In this document: in pieces, positions 10,132 through 21,050 of the stretch
Position numbering within the stretch: position 1 is the stretch's first letter
Layout: each line of letters opens with the position of its first letter
Source: Selaginella moellendorffii
Taxonomy: Eukaryota; Streptophyta; Lycopodiopsida; Selaginellales; Selaginellaceae
Reading direction: 5' to 3'
DNA length: 64,000 nucleotides
NCBI RefSeq assembly: GCF_000143415.4
Contig: NW_003314404.1
Coordinates: forward strand, 176,581 to 240,580
Program-made: the position numbers and the translations under genes
Notes under the pieces: model-generated
What the model was told of the DNA's origin: nothing
What the model saw: only the letters and a program-made list of their open reading frames with translations
The model's database searches: none

Positions 10132-11944
10132 ATGGGCAGCAGGAGAATGAGCACGCAGATCTTTCCCGTGCGCCTCTCGGCGGCGCAGCAGGATGCGGCG
10201 TATTTCCACTCCTACAATCACGTCGGCATCCACGAGGAGATGATCAAGGTGAGAGCTTCTCGGGTTTTGGGTTTTGGGAGCTCAATGTGGTATGATAGGA
10301 TCGCATTCGCACCGAGGCCTATCGCGATGCCATTTTCGCGCACCAGGAGGCGATCAAAGACAAGGTAGAGCTCGCTCTTTTTCTGTTTGCTCGAATTTTA
10401 GCTGTTTTCTTCTCTCTCCCAGGTTGTGATTGATGTGGGGTGTGGAACTGGTATACTCTCGATTTTCTGCGCTGCTGCTGGAGCGAGAAAGGTAGAATCC
10501 GCTACTTTCGGATCGCTCATCCTTTTTTCTTTCTTTTTCTTTCACCACAGGTGTATGCAGTGGATGCGAGTGATATCGCTGTCCAGGTACACTTCTTCTT
10601 TGTGTTCTTCCCGTGTTTTCGTGCTGAGAATTGTGTCTTTGGAAACAGGCTCGAGAGGTTGTGAAAGCTAATGGCTTCTCGGATGTTATAACAGTGATAG
10701 TAGGAAGAGTGGAGGTCAGTGATCTCTTGCGATCGATTTCGATTTACTGTGATGTTTCGTTAACGTTTTTTCTCGCCTTCCAGGAGATCCAACTCGAGGA
10801 GAAGGCTGACGTGATCATCTCCGAATGGATGGGCTATATGCTGCTATACGAGGTAGATTTATCGAGTGCATAGGACTCGGTGAAGTAACTATCTGGAATT
10901 CTTTGAATCGGCACTTAGGACGAGAACGTTCTCCGAACGTGCAGACTATGTTGCCGAGCGTCGTGTGTGCGAGGGATCGCTGGCTGAAGCCCGGAGGCTT
11001 GATGCTTCCTTCTTTTGCCACTGTAAGTCCCAAAAGATTTCGCTGCGAGAGATTTAACTCTTTCCTTTGGTTTTTTTTTTTTTTTTTAAGCTTTACATGG
11101 CTCCCATCACTAACCCCGACAGATATGGCGAGAGCATCGATTTCTGGCGCAATGTCTACGGATTTGACAGTAAGATATTGATTTCTTGTTTTTGTAAGTC
11201 TAACCACGCGTGTGTTTATCTCTTTTTTTGGTTTATCCAGTGTCTGCCATCTTGCCTCTTGCGAAGCAATGTGCTTTCGAAGAACCATGCGTGGAAGTGA
11301 TCACCGCCGAGAATGTAATCTCATTCCCGATTCTGGTATTGTGATAAGACAAGATTTTTAGTGTCCTTGACATTCTGTAACTCAGGTGAAGCGCATCGAT
11401 TGTAGCACAGTTACTCTGGAAGAACTGGAAACAGTAACTACAACTTTCAGTGTCCCTTCTATCATGAGAGGTATTCCTTGGAAACAAAAAAGATGCAAGA
11501 ATTCTTTGATCATTTTTAACATCTTGCAGCCCATCTACATGGATTTGCTCTCTGGTTTAACGTGTCCTTTGGTGGTGATGCTTCTTGCCTGCCAAAAAGC
11601 AAAGCAGCCAGCAATGGGACAATCCCACTTGTTCTCTCGACTGCTCCGGAGGATCCTCCCACACACTGGGCTCAGGTGTGTAAGCTCCACGTTAAATTCC
11701 ATCTCGCTGTTCTACACTTTCTTGAGCAGACAATCCTCTACGTCTACGAGCCTGTCGAACTTCAGCAAGACAATCTGATCTCGGGAACTTTCACAATGTC
11801 GCAGTGCAAGGAAAATCCACGCTTTCTGAACGTTCACATAGAGTACAGGTAAGCGTTTGGTCGTTTTCTCTCTGTGACAAGCTTTGTGGTGCCTTTGGCA
11901 GCTGCGGAGATCGTCACTTTGTGAAAGAGTCGGTGATGAGGTAG
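10132..11944 (+). CDS. PRMT6: Protein arginine N-methyltransferase 6
   Basis: Thirteen exons can be joined in one frame, among them 10132-10248, 10299-10364, 10423-10491, 10551-10586, 10649-10714, 10794-10852, 10945-11032, 11091-11169, 11241-11335, 11386-11470, 11530-11675, 11730-11848 and 11902-11944. The SAM-binding motif I 'VIDVGCGTGILSIFCAAAGA', post-I 'VYAVDAS', the double-E loop 'SEWMGYMLLYE' and the C-terminal 'THWAQTILYVYEPV' (THW loop) define a type I PRMT. The short N-terminus, 'LHGFALWFNVSFGG' and overall length match PRMT6, which deposits asymmetric dimethylarginine on histone H3R2 and other nuclear targets. For exon 7 I use the AG at 10943-10944, because the nearer AG at 10918 breaks the frame. 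The start at 10132 is preferred; ATG 10147 is a second choice. The stop lies 57 bp from the stop of the convergent CDC27 gene. Confidence 0.92.
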
Positions 11945-12001
11945 CCTATCGATGGCCACTATCAACTGTTTTTGCGACGTTAATTGTTAGGCCTGTCAGT
12001 T

Positions 12002-14924
12002 TTACAAGTTCTCTTCTTCTGACTCGTCTGGAACATGAAGCTTCTCTATCGCATTCTGCAAACTTCACAGTTAGATGTTGAGATCATTGGAAAAATTTCT
12101 ACATACCTTGATGAGATTCACGTCTGCAGTGGATGGCTTGAGATCCAACGCGACACAAAAGTGATACATGGCACTCTCTGGCTGTCCCAGCCGCTTGTAG
12201 ACTTTCCCGATCAAGAAGTAGACGCTGCTCTCGCGAGGCGCGACTTCTTTGAGTTGCTCCAGAACTCCGAGAGCGTCGTTGTATCTCTCCTCGCTCATTA
12301 GAACGTTCGCTTTCTGGTACTTTGGAAGAGGATTCTTGGGATCAGCCCGTATCGCTTCGCCAAGCAGTTCCAAAGCCTCGTGGCTCCTCTGCGATACAAT
12401 TGGATTGTGAGTATTCTTGTCGATACGAGATGCGTTACCTTTAGAGCATGCAGCGCCATTCCCAGGTAGCAGTGGAGCACTGAAGAGCGTTCATTGATTT
12501 GCAAGGCACGACGGAAGTGGTACTCAGCCAACTCATATTTTTCCTGGCGTAGATAGATTGTACCAAGTCCATACCTTTATATGAAGAAGTTAAGGAAACA
12601 GAATATCAGATGAAAAAGCTTACCACGCGTTGTAGTGCCGTCCATCCATACGTATCGCGTTTCTATAGCAAGTAAGGCCTTCTTCGAAGTCCTCCATTGC
12701 AACATATCTACAAGAAACATACAATCAAATCGGAGCTTGACAAAACAATCAATTCAACTTACTCGTGTCCACATAGAGTGTACGCGTATGTGAAGTGAGA
12801 ATCGAGTTGTAAGGCCCGCTGGAAAAACTTTAGTGCCGTTTCGTGGTCTTTCTGCAAACTAAAGCAGTTTCCAATCACACACCTGCACAATATGATTTTA
12901 GTTCACAAAAATAAGGTAGAACACTAGAGTTTACCATGCTTGTGGAGACAATCTATCCATGGATACCACTTCCTGTGCCAGATAGCTCAGTTCCACGTCC
13001 TTCTTCATGTGCTGGGAGTAATAAAACAGACCTGTATGGTCTTATTAATCGACTTTTGCAAGAAATGAACGAGATACAACTCACATAGAGCACGGTTGAG
13101 TAGATGTCAGTTCCTTCAAGCCTGTAGGGTGACACTCTCCGAGCCCAACTGAAAGCACGCTCGGCTTCTGCGTAATCCACCATCTCAAAGTATGCTCTTC
13201 CGATCTGTATGTAGCAATGAATACTTGGAACACAGTTGGAAAACCGAAAGAAAACTCACTTGGCATAAAACCCACCCAGTCTCATACTGATTTTGTGGGA
13301 GCTTCGCAAAAGCTTCTAGTGCTTCCTGCAATCAAAGCTCTTTCAAATGTAAAAGCGAAAGAATAAAGTTTAATACCTGACTTTCGTACATACAAACATG
13401 CTTGAAGCCTTCACCAAGGACTTTTAGAAGAGCCAAGAGTTCTGTAGCACCCTCCCCAAGCTTCGAGCCCCGGGACACAAAGCCAACGGAGACACTGCGC
13501 CGAAGTTCGTCATCTATCACAGGAGAAGACTGCTGACTGCTGGTATTTGACATTTCATCGCTTCCAAGAGTTTCTAAGCTTTCGTAAACCCTTCGGCCTG
13601 TAAATACATTATGCTCGGTTAGTGTCCATGCGCAACATAACACTTACCATCATCAAGAGGACCTTCGGCACTTCCGGAAATAATCTTACGCGAATTAGAA
13701 ACACGGACGGAGCTATTGCTGGATACCCGGACGCTCGCAGTTGACGTAGGTGTTGACACGGCTACAGGACTTGGAATTGAGCAAACATTGATTGTGGATG
13801 GAGACTCGGCAGAAAGCCTCAAACTCCGCCTGGGAGGCTCAGTGAATAATCTACCGGACACCTACTTTGAAAGCACATGAATAAAAACAGACCATAAAAT
13901 GGAAACCAAAAGAAACACCTTTCGAAGCTTTCCTTCGTCAAGGAACTTTCGTCTCTGAGGATGAACGGGAGCAACAGTACTCTTTGTAGTCACTAACTGG
14001 AAAACCGATTCAGAAATGAAAAATAAAGTCGATGTCAAAACTTAAGGTGCCAAACCTGAGAAACGCTTGGAGAAGGCGTGTTGTATGTATACTGAGACTT
14101 GACTTCCCACTGAGATTGTGATAGTGGATCTTCCTCAACACCTGGAAAATAAAACGTTGAAAATAACCAGCTCAACTCAGACGGTTCAACAGTACCTAGC
14201 AGACACAAATCTTCGTAAGCTGACCAAAAGAATGGATCCAGAGACAGCGCCTGCGTGTAATGCGCAATAGCAGCTTGTCTGCGGTCCGTAAACCGACAGA
14301 TAAGTCCTAGCAGATAGTAACCGGCTGCTCCATTTGGAACCTTGGAAAAACCACCAAGAAAAAATTAAGCATGAGAGAAAAAACCACAAATGTGGCTCCT
14401 GTACCTCGGATGGAGAATCACTGGGTTGTAGCGCAGCTTCAGCTTCAGCCATATTACCCATTTCAAAGCAGGCCAGTGCAAATAGATACCGACACTGTGG
14501 CGATTTAATGCCTGAAAGGAAGAACAACACCACGGCACAATGAAAGATTTCAACAAGCAAAAGAAGAACCAAGAACTACGCCCTAGAACTACGAAGAAAT
14601 CAGAGAAGCCAGTGAACGAACCATAGCAAAGAACTACATTTTTCTCTTCTAAAGAGAGAAAAAGGCAAAAACGAACCTTTAAGGAGGTAATATGTGCGGT
14701 ATGCTTGATTGCTCCGAAAATAACAGGTCGCGAGAAGGTGAAGATTTGCCTGCAAGAACAGAAGAAATGGATGAAATCGACGCTGGAGAGATTTCTCGAT
14801 TTCTCACCTCGGTAGCGCTCTCCGCGTAGAGGCGCTCGCAGAGGAATGTGGCATTGCGATACATGTAGAGCTTCAAGGACGCATTGATGCTGTCGACGAG
14901 GCACGCCTCCATAGCCGAGCTCAT
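12002..14924 (-). CDS. CDC27: CDC27 / anaphase-promoting complex subunit 3 (HOBBIT-like)
   Basis: APC3 is a TPR scaffold of the anaphase-promoting complex E3 ligase that docks the co-activators CDC20/CDH1. The gene starts at 14924 with an N-terminal TPR block ('ALACFEMGNMAEAEAALQ'), passes through a Ser/Thr-rich linker (about 13500-14170), and ends with a run of TPRs, each split by 50-90 nt introns ('GRAYFEMVDYAEAERAF', 'ALQINERSSVLHCYLGMAL', 'YFLIGKVYKRLGQPESAMYH'). The last exon, about 12052-12002, encodes the family-diagnostic tail 'NAIEKLHVPDESEEENL'. No breaks are seen. It is divergent from the DRIP gene with about 105 bp between its ATG and the DRIP leader ORF, implying a shared promoter region. 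Confidence 0.9.
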
Positions 14925-15029
14925 CCCCCCTCTCCCTCCAAAAACCCTACTTACGCCCTACGCGAGAATATACCCTCGTCCTTCTATTTATCACAGTAAC
15001 CCTATTTCTCTCTTCCTTTTTAGAGAGCC

Positions 15030-15293
15030 ATGATCGTGGAGCCAGCGTGTGGATTCTTCGATGCGATGGACAGGGAATGGGGCTCGCGGCGAGCGATCAC
15101 TGGAGCAATGCGGTGAGTACTCCGCCCTGGGATTCGGCTTCGATCTGTGCTTCTAGCGTCTCTAAGAGCGCTCCCGGGAGGGAGATTGGAAGATTTCTCT
15201 CTTGGGAGTGGCACTCGTGTGTCTCCTTGCTCTAACCCTAGCATTGGGGAGTGTTCTAAGCTTTCTTTCTTTCTTCCTTTGCTTTGTAGGTGA
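15030..15293 (+). promoter_or_regulatory. Spliced 28-codon upstream ORF in the DRIP leader
   Basis: An ATG at 15030 opens 27 full codons and two bases up to a good donor at 15112/15113. Joining to the acceptor at 15289/15290 (a 177-nt leader intron) completes an Arg codon and then a TGA. The DRIP start follows 30 nt later. Such a uORF would be expected to reduce translation of the main ORF or trigger decay; that consequence is inference. Confidence 0.5.
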
Positions 15294-15322
15294 TCGTATG
15301 AGGAGTCTTCTTCCAACGCGAG

Positions 15323-16821
15323 ATGCCTTACAGTAGCAAGGAACCGTGTGAGACAATGGCTAGAGTTTCCAAAGCTCCTATTGTTGCATGCTTGACGTGC
15401 CCTCTCTGCGGCAATCTCTTCCGCGAGGCCACGACCATCTCCGAGTGTCTCCATACCTGTAAGTTTTGTATTCGGCTTGGATAGTACTTCTAATTGTTTT
15501 CTCGTTTCCTCTTTTTTTGTGTTCTTCTATCGTAGTTTGCAAGGATTGTATCCACGATCGATTCAGTGACGAAGAGACCAACTCTTGTCCAATGTGCAAT
15601 GTTGATCTAGGAACAGTGCCACTGGAGAAGCTCAGGTAAGAAGTTTGGACCTTGGATACATTTCTTCTCAGTTTAATAGCTTTGCAGGGCCGATCCTCAG
15701 CTGGATGATGTGCAAGCGAAGATTTTTAATCTCAATCCGAAGAAGCGCCCCGCTGCTCACATTGCTGCGTCGCCACCCTCGCACACGCCCGCTCGCAGAA
15801 AAGAACGGTCGCTGTCCTCACTCGGGGTGACTTCAGTGCCGTCGTCTTCGAGACGCAGGTCGAGAAGGAAAGCTTGGGTGACGGAATCGAGCGAGAGCTA
15901 CGAGGAAGAGGAGGACGATGACGACAACAGCAGCGACGCAGCTGATGAATCTCCGGAGGACACCATGTACTGCTCCGAGACGCTCGACTCGGATACCAAG
16001 TCACCCATGAGAAGCGGTTCGAAAAGGCAAAGGGCTACTCGTGGCAACTCCGTGGGAAACACCGAAGCAAAGCAGTCTGGAGGTAGCTTCTTATCTCCGC
16101 TAGCCTGCCTTGCAGAGCTAGCGCATGCCGACGAGAAGGGCAGGGCCAGCTCGGGGCTCATGAAAGAGGCTAGAGGCAGAGAAGCCTCGTCACTGAGAGC
16201 TACGAAGAATGTCCGACGGTCGTCACAGGCCAAGGCTGCTGCGAATGGTGGTGGTGGTTTCAAGTGCCAGACTTTGCCTTCGCCATCGACTCAAAGCAAC
16301 GGGCTTTGGTTCACTTTGACAACAACTAACCAGTGAGTCACTCTCTTTCTTTTCTGTCCTCGTTTCTGACTTGGAGCTCTGGGATTTACAGAGGCGAGGA
16401 GGGCCTTCCACAGATCAAATCGCCCTACTTAAGAATCAAGTACCAGCATTCCTCGTCAGTCTCATCTCTGATCGACGGTATTAACAAGTTTTTATGTTGC
16501 AGGGATGGAAAAGTTCCAGTCTCCTTCGTGAAGAAGTACTTGGTCAGGAAGCTGGATTTAAAGAGCGAATCCGAGGTACAGCCACTATTTACGTTTTTGA
16601 GCTGCACAGTTTCATTTCGTTTTTTTTTTTACTTATAGGTGGAGATAACCTGCAAGGGACAGCCAGTAGTCTCAAGCCTGCCCTTGGAGAGCGTTCGAAA
16701 GATCTGGCTCACCAAAGACCAACTCTCGAGCACCTCGGAAGACCGCGCAAGCGCGCTGGGCAAGGACTTCCTCATGGTCCTGTCCTACGGGAGAAACAGG
16801 CGAGCAGCAGCCGTGAGCTAG
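15323..16821 (+). CDS. DRIP: RING-type E3 ubiquitin ligase, DRIP (DREB2A-interacting protein) family
   Basis: DRIP proteins ubiquitinate the drought regulator DREB2A in the nucleus (known in Arabidopsis). Six exons: 15323-15458, 15536-15635, 15688-16332, 16392-16439, 16503-16575 and 16639-16821. The N-terminal C3HC4 RING spans exons 1-2 ('CLTCPLCGNLF', 'ECLHTFCKDCIHDRF', 'SCPMCNVDLG', then 'PLEKLRADPQLDDV'), the PCGF-like RING arrangement of this family. A basic/acidic disordered middle follows, then a C-terminal RAWUL-like domain ('LPQIKSPYLRIKDGKVPVSF', 'KKYLVRKLDLKSESEVEITC', 'DFLMVLSYGR'). The start at 15323 is preferred; Met at 15356 is an alternative. Pieces of the last two exons recur as relics further right in this window. 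Confidence 0.88.
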
Positions 16822-17410
16822 TGACTGCTCTCAAATGTGTGTTGTACCTCTAACGACATCTGAAAAGGCGTGTTTTTAGTTCATTGGGGGCTGGTCTAAA
16901 TCACCCATCGCTGGAGTTTCACACGACCATGAGAACTGGAAGCTCTTCCTCGCGCAAAGTTGATAATTCACGCGTCATCGCCCTGCTGCGTCCAGATGCG
17001 TACGTGCTCGTCGCTTGAAATATGCAGCTGCAGTTTCAGGATGATGCATTGCTTATTAATCCGCTTATTTTTTATGCCACTTTCGTATTGGATGAGAACT
17101 TGAAAAGCATATATTATCTCGGGTACCGGCTGAGGATGTAACGCTGTTGTGTTTGGTGTGCTAGCCTTCTATATGATCCACATTTCAGAGCACTACGGGC
17201 CAAGGACAACATAAGCTTCTTTCTCTGGCATATAGGACATTATAATAAACACTGTCTAAAACTCGAAATACAAGCCTGTGCACACAGGACATTATGACAA
17301 ACACTGTCTAGAACTCGAAATACAAGCCTGTTATGACAACAGCAACAAAAACAGGTTCTTTCTACAGCCAGTATCTCCTGCTTTGCGATCTTGGTTTGCG
17401 ATCTTGATTT
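16822..17410. other. Gene-poor interval downstream of DRIP
   Basis: Apart from a short direct repeat (separate entry) I see no coding or RNA gene here. The first part presumably holds the DRIP 3' UTR. Confidence 0.5.
17234..17331. repeat. Two-copy direct repeat of about 46 bp, period 52
   Basis: Units at 17234-17279 and 17286-17331 share 'aggacattat', 'aaacactgtcta' and 'actcgaaatacaagcctgt' with only a few differences. This looks like a recent local duplication. Confidence 0.85.
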
Positions 17411-17827
17411 GTGCCAGATGGTTCAGAGCCACTCTTATCTGCAAGGGGCCTCACAGTGGGGATGAGTGACGAGTTTGTGTATATGCTGGAAATTGGAGGT
17501 GAGATTGGAATGCTTCACCTGATGACGGATCCTGCATCAGTCGTGGTTCTGGATAGGCAGCAAGGTGGTGGTGATTGGATATGGAAGACTGTGTCAACGT
17601 TACCTCAAGAAATGGAACCAGGTATTATTGGGACCATGGAATGCTGGACGCATGGGAAAGATACATTTGTTGCTCTGTCTGTGAAATTTGATTCTGAAAC
17701 CTTCATGTGGGAGTGGGCTGAGAAAGGGAGACGCTTTGAATTGGAGAAGATGGTAGTTTTGAAGCCTAATCTCAATGTCCCCAGCTTGGAGCTAAAGGTA
17801 ACTTGCGCCAGCCGGTGTCTGGACTGA
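17411..17827 (+). pseudogene. Orphan ORF, possibly the C-terminal part of an F-box/kelch-like protein
   Basis: An open frame of about 138 codons reads like natural protein: 'FVYMLEIGGEIGMLHLMTD', 'VVVLDRQQGGGDWIWKTVST' and 'TFVALSVKFDSETFMWEWAE'. The alternation of strands with Trp/Gly resembles beta-propeller repeats of plant F-box-associated or kelch proteins, but I cannot see an F-box or complete kelch motifs. No convincing upstream exon is seen, and the last residues run into a donor-like 'gtaact' near 17798. It is most likely a gene fragment; the function is not known. Confidence 0.35.
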
Positions 17828-18189
17828 ATATTAGAAAGTGTTTAGGAAAATTTATAAATTAACTGTGACTGATATGCTTTTGGCAGCATTGAAGGCATTT
17901 AGGAACCGAGGCAAACAGGAAAAACAAAGATTTGGTGCTTACCATTTGTGTTCCAATCAATTGTCACTTCTCCAATCTCTTGCCACAACTTGCTTTTTGA
18001 CTTGAGGATCTTTGCAGTAACTGTTGAAAGTGGATAACAACCGCAAGAAATTTGCACTTGATATGTAATTTCAGGTTTTAGATACATTTCTGAGGTATGG
18101 TTTTCCTGGACTGAATCTAGGTTCTATACCTAGGTTTGAACATTAATTGCTACGTTATCCCAGTTCTTTTGCAGCGTACCATGCAGTGG

Positions 18190-18437
18190 TAAGGCGTTTT
18201 TATTTGGTAGTAACTTTGATAGAGAAAAGAATGCTGTTGGTACCAAACATCTCGATTCATTTAGCTCAAATATGAATCGGAGGTAACTACTACTTACGTT
18301 TGAGCCACTTCCTTAGGTTTGAGCCGCACGGTTCATTTCCACTTCTTTGGTCCTTCTTTTTCTTCATGAGTGACCTTGCAAGGTACCACTGGTGCAGCCG
18401 AGCCTGCGACCGAAAGATCTGGCTCACCAAAGTTCTA
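18190..18437 (+). pseudogene. Relic of the DRIP 3' end (copy 1)
   Basis: 'cgaaagatctggctcacc' and the next four bases at 18411-18432 are identical over 22 nt to DRIP exon 6 (16696-16717). Upstream, 'gaatcggaggtaac...tttgagc' resembles the DRIP exon 5/intron 5 junction. No open frame remains. The relic abuts the 3' end of a DUF674 gene on the opposite strand. Confidence 0.65.
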
Positions 18438-18471
18438 ACTAGAGGAGGATGAAAAAACAAAAAGAAAGTGA

Positions 18472-19107
18472 TCACAAGCTCTCACCCGACGAGGCATCCT
18501 TGAGATCTGCCAGGAAGATATCCGTGAGAACAGTGTTCGAAACCAGTGATCTTCTCAGCAGCTCCTGCACCTACAGCAAAAGCACAAACTCAAGCTCATT
18601 CGACATCTACGATGGAAAAGTAAGTACGCGAGCTGGAGTGACGGCAATCTCCACAATGCCAAGGTCGCGGATGTTCTCAAGTTTCATCGTGCGGAGCAGC
18701 TCAAGGGTCTTGGTAGTCGACGCTGGCGCTGGAAAGATCTCAAGATCATTGGTTACGATGTACTCGACACCTCCCTTCACGAAAGTAGCTTGTGCCGAAT
18801 CATCCTTCACATAATAACTCGGTGTTTCTGAATAACGATAGCTGGAATGAGCTATACGATAAGTCGGTGGAATTTGTGGATTCGTGAGCAGCTCCTTGGC
18901 CACCACCATGTTGCCGGACTGGAACTTCTCGACGCTGGAGTAGACATTTGCGATGGCTCCCAGATTGCTGGACCCCGTGAGCTTCAGCATCCGGCCGATT
19001 GGCACCAAAAGGAAGCCGAAGAGATGGTCCACAAACTCCTTGTTAGCTTCTAGGAAGAGAATTGCTTTGGTGGGCTTCTTGTAGAGCAGCCTTACCGGGA
19101 GATCCAT
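18472..19107 (-). CDS. DUF674 family protein, short form (copy A)
   Basis: Exon 1 (19107 to about 18631) encodes a start typical of DUF674: 'VRLLYKKPTKAILFLEANKE' and 'FVDHLFGFLLVPIGRMLKL', then 'LGAIANVYSSVEKF' and 'VEYIVTNDLEIFPA'. A short intron leads to exon 2 (18570-18472), which encodes 'VQELLRRSLVSNTVLTDIFL' and a stop. Together these give about 195 residues, shorter than the 400-500 residues common for this plant-specific family, which has no established biochemical role. The copy looks intact. Four further copies lie at 19.3, 22.4, 23.7 and 27.0 kb. Confidence 0.75.
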
Positions 19108-19259
19108 TGCAACGAAAAAATTGTAAGGCCTTTTCTACCAGCTCTTTAATTAGCATGATTAGTGCTAATTTTATAACCACCTTTTAAAACCAAACCGAGT
19201 TAATCAAGCTGGCAGGTCTCGTTGAGCACTTTGACACCATCAATATCTTCACCATCTAC

Positions 19260-19740
19260 GATTCATCAAACAATGACTGAGAGAAAGACTTGCCAGATTG
19301 CGAGTGACCGTGATCTCGATGCTGCCCAGATCCCCATGTCGTCCTGTTCTTGACGAGCAGCATGATGCTCTTGACGGTATGTCGAGCTCGAGCACTTGTA
19401 GACCTTGGTGAGGAAGTTGGGCATCTCGCTGCTACGCCGGATGGCTAGCATCGCTCCCGGCAAGCCATCGGCGCTGCGGGATTGGTGAGAGCCTCCTTGG
19501 CCACCGACAGAAGCTCGAGCCTGTCGATCACGCTCCCGTGGAGATTGGCGATGGCGCCCAGCTCCTTGTCGTGCTTGCCGGCGGCGCCGCGGACGAGATT
19601 CATGACGCTGTCGGGAGAGGAGGAGGCTGAGGAGCGCATCCACGAACTCCTTGTTGGCCTCGAGGAAGAGGACCGTGCTGGCGGCCTGGCAAGAGAGAGA
19701 TGCAAATTCACGAGAAGAAAGAATGTGGATCAGGGTTTTA
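19260..19740 (-). pseudogene. Degenerate DUF674 copy (copy B)
   Basis: Frames with 'MNLVRGAAGKHDKELGAIAN', 'GSVIDRLELLSVAKEALTNP' and 'AMLAIRRSSEMPNFLTKVYK' align piecewise with copy D at 23.7-24.5 kb but lie in different reading frames. The N-terminal 'LFLEANK..VDALLSLL' part is also shifted. Several indels and a large internal loss make this non-functional. It is a sister of copy D rather than copy A. Confidence 0.75.
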
Positions 19741-20182
19741 AGTAGGAAGAAATATCCTGGATCACCCTGACCTCTTCTAGATCTTATGATCTCATCTATA
19801 CCAGTCTTTTAGTTTTTGGCGGTGTTTACTGGTGTTCGGATAAGATAGGAATTTGTCTGCAAGCTCCAAAACCCAACCCGATCAAGCCAAGAAGAAGCAA
19901 TAATTTCAAGAGCTAAAAGTAATGTATAATATAGTGGACACGAACGCATGTTGTACCAGAGATCAGGCCAAGTTGTGTTGGAACAAACACAAAATTACTA
20001 AAACTTACATGATTCATCCACAGAGTGAACAGAAGAACACGGCTAGCCATATTCTTATCAATATTTCTTCTTTTCATGGGTCCAAGTCAAGAGCCGCTCA
20101 AACAGTAACAAGAGTCTGTACAAAAAACCCCCTGTATATACCGTGTAATTGACTCTACATGTAATCTCATACTTCTCGGCAC
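19741..20182. other. Upstream region of the repeat-peptide gene
   Basis: No coding signal is seen. The interval is AT-richer than the neighbouring genes and leads directly into the TATA box at 20183. It presumably holds the promoter of the secreted repeat-protein gene. Confidence 0.4.
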
Positions 20183-20189
20183 TATAAAT
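20183..20189 (+). promoter_or_regulatory. TATA box of the repeat-peptide gene
   Basis: TATAAAT stands 122 bp before the ATG at 20305. It argues against the in-frame ATG at 20188, which would lie within or before the core promoter. Confidence 0.65.
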
Positions 20190-20304
20190 GCCTCCTCGGC
20201 CTTCATTGGCATCATCCATCCCAGAAATCAAAGCTTCTCATAGCAAACTTCTCTCCAAAATCTTTCTCATCTCACTCAACTCAATCAAGAAGAATTCTTC
20301 GCTA

Positions 20305-20658
20305 ATGGCAATGGTGGCGAGCTACTCTTCTCGCGTGGCCTTCATTGGAGTGGTAGTCATGCTCCTCTTAATCGGCGTGGACGTTGGCAATGGCATCGCA
20401 AAGGCCCAGGCACAAAGCTGTCGGTCCGGTTGGCACTGGTCCGGTGGCAGGTGCATCCAATGCCCGACCGGGTGGTACTGGTACAATAGCAGGTGTAACC
20501 AGTGCCTGTCCGGGTGGTACTGGTACAATGGCAAGTGCAACCAGTGCCTGTCCGGGTGGTACTGGTACAATGGCAAGTGCAACCAGTGCCAGTCCGGTTG
20601 GTACTGGTACAGTGGTAGCTGCCACCAGTGCCCCGGTACTGGCTGCTCCAAGAACTGA
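20305..20658 (+). CDS. Small secreted Cys/Trp/Tyr-rich tandem-repeat protein, family not recognised
   Basis: The product is 117 residues. Residues 1-36 form a signal peptide (hydrophobic core 'VAFIGVVVMLLLIGV', Ala-rich cleavage region). The mature part of about 81 residues is five tandem 14-residue units of consensus '[LPQR][ST]GWYWYNGKCNQC', then a short Cys tail 'PGTGCSKN'. It holds 12 Cys spaced C-x10-C-x2-C throughout, about 10 Trp and 8 Tyr. Two adjacent 42-bp units are identical at DNA level, so the array expanded recently. The CxxC pairs could form disulfides or bind metal, and the aromatic GWYWY could bind glycans; both are inference. I do not recognise a named family. The gene appears intronless with its own TATA box, among decayed duplicated genes. 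Confidence 0.8.
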   Translation: MAMVASYSSRVAFIGVVVMLLLIGVDVGNGIAKAQAQSCRSGWHWSGGRCIQCPTGWYWYNSRCNQCLSGWYWYNGKCNQCLSGWYWYNGKCNQCQSGWYWYSGSCHQCPGTGCSKN

Positions 20659-21050
20659 GGAAGAAATTTACCATTATTTCACATGGTAAAAAGAGATTAT
20701 ATTGTGTGTGCTGTGTTCTACTGGATTTCGTTTTTTTACTGTGTGTCGAAGTAAATAATGCCAAGGTTGTTTGGCAGAGTTTGATATCTTTTGTCTATTT
20801 GCTCTTTAAGAAATTTACCTTGTTTTATCCTTCGCGCTCTAAAGACGTAGACGATATCTTGGTAAATATTTCCAGGGTTTTTCGATGATGCTCGTCGAGG
20901 AGCGCCACTGGGAATCCGCACGGCGCGGCGCGGCGCGGCGAGCTGGATGCGCCGGATCGAGCGCCAGGGATTGATTCCCGTGAAATGCAGGTCCCGGGAG
21001 CTCGATCGGCTAATGCTGCCGGCAATCCTAGGAGAGGGCGGTGATTTCAA

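Noticed and set aside
20322-20764. Long open frames on the opposite strand and other frames of the repeat-peptide gene.
   Set aside because: They are by-products of the 42-bp repeat, which keeps several frames open. Only the plus frame has a signal peptide, a TATA box and a sensible end.
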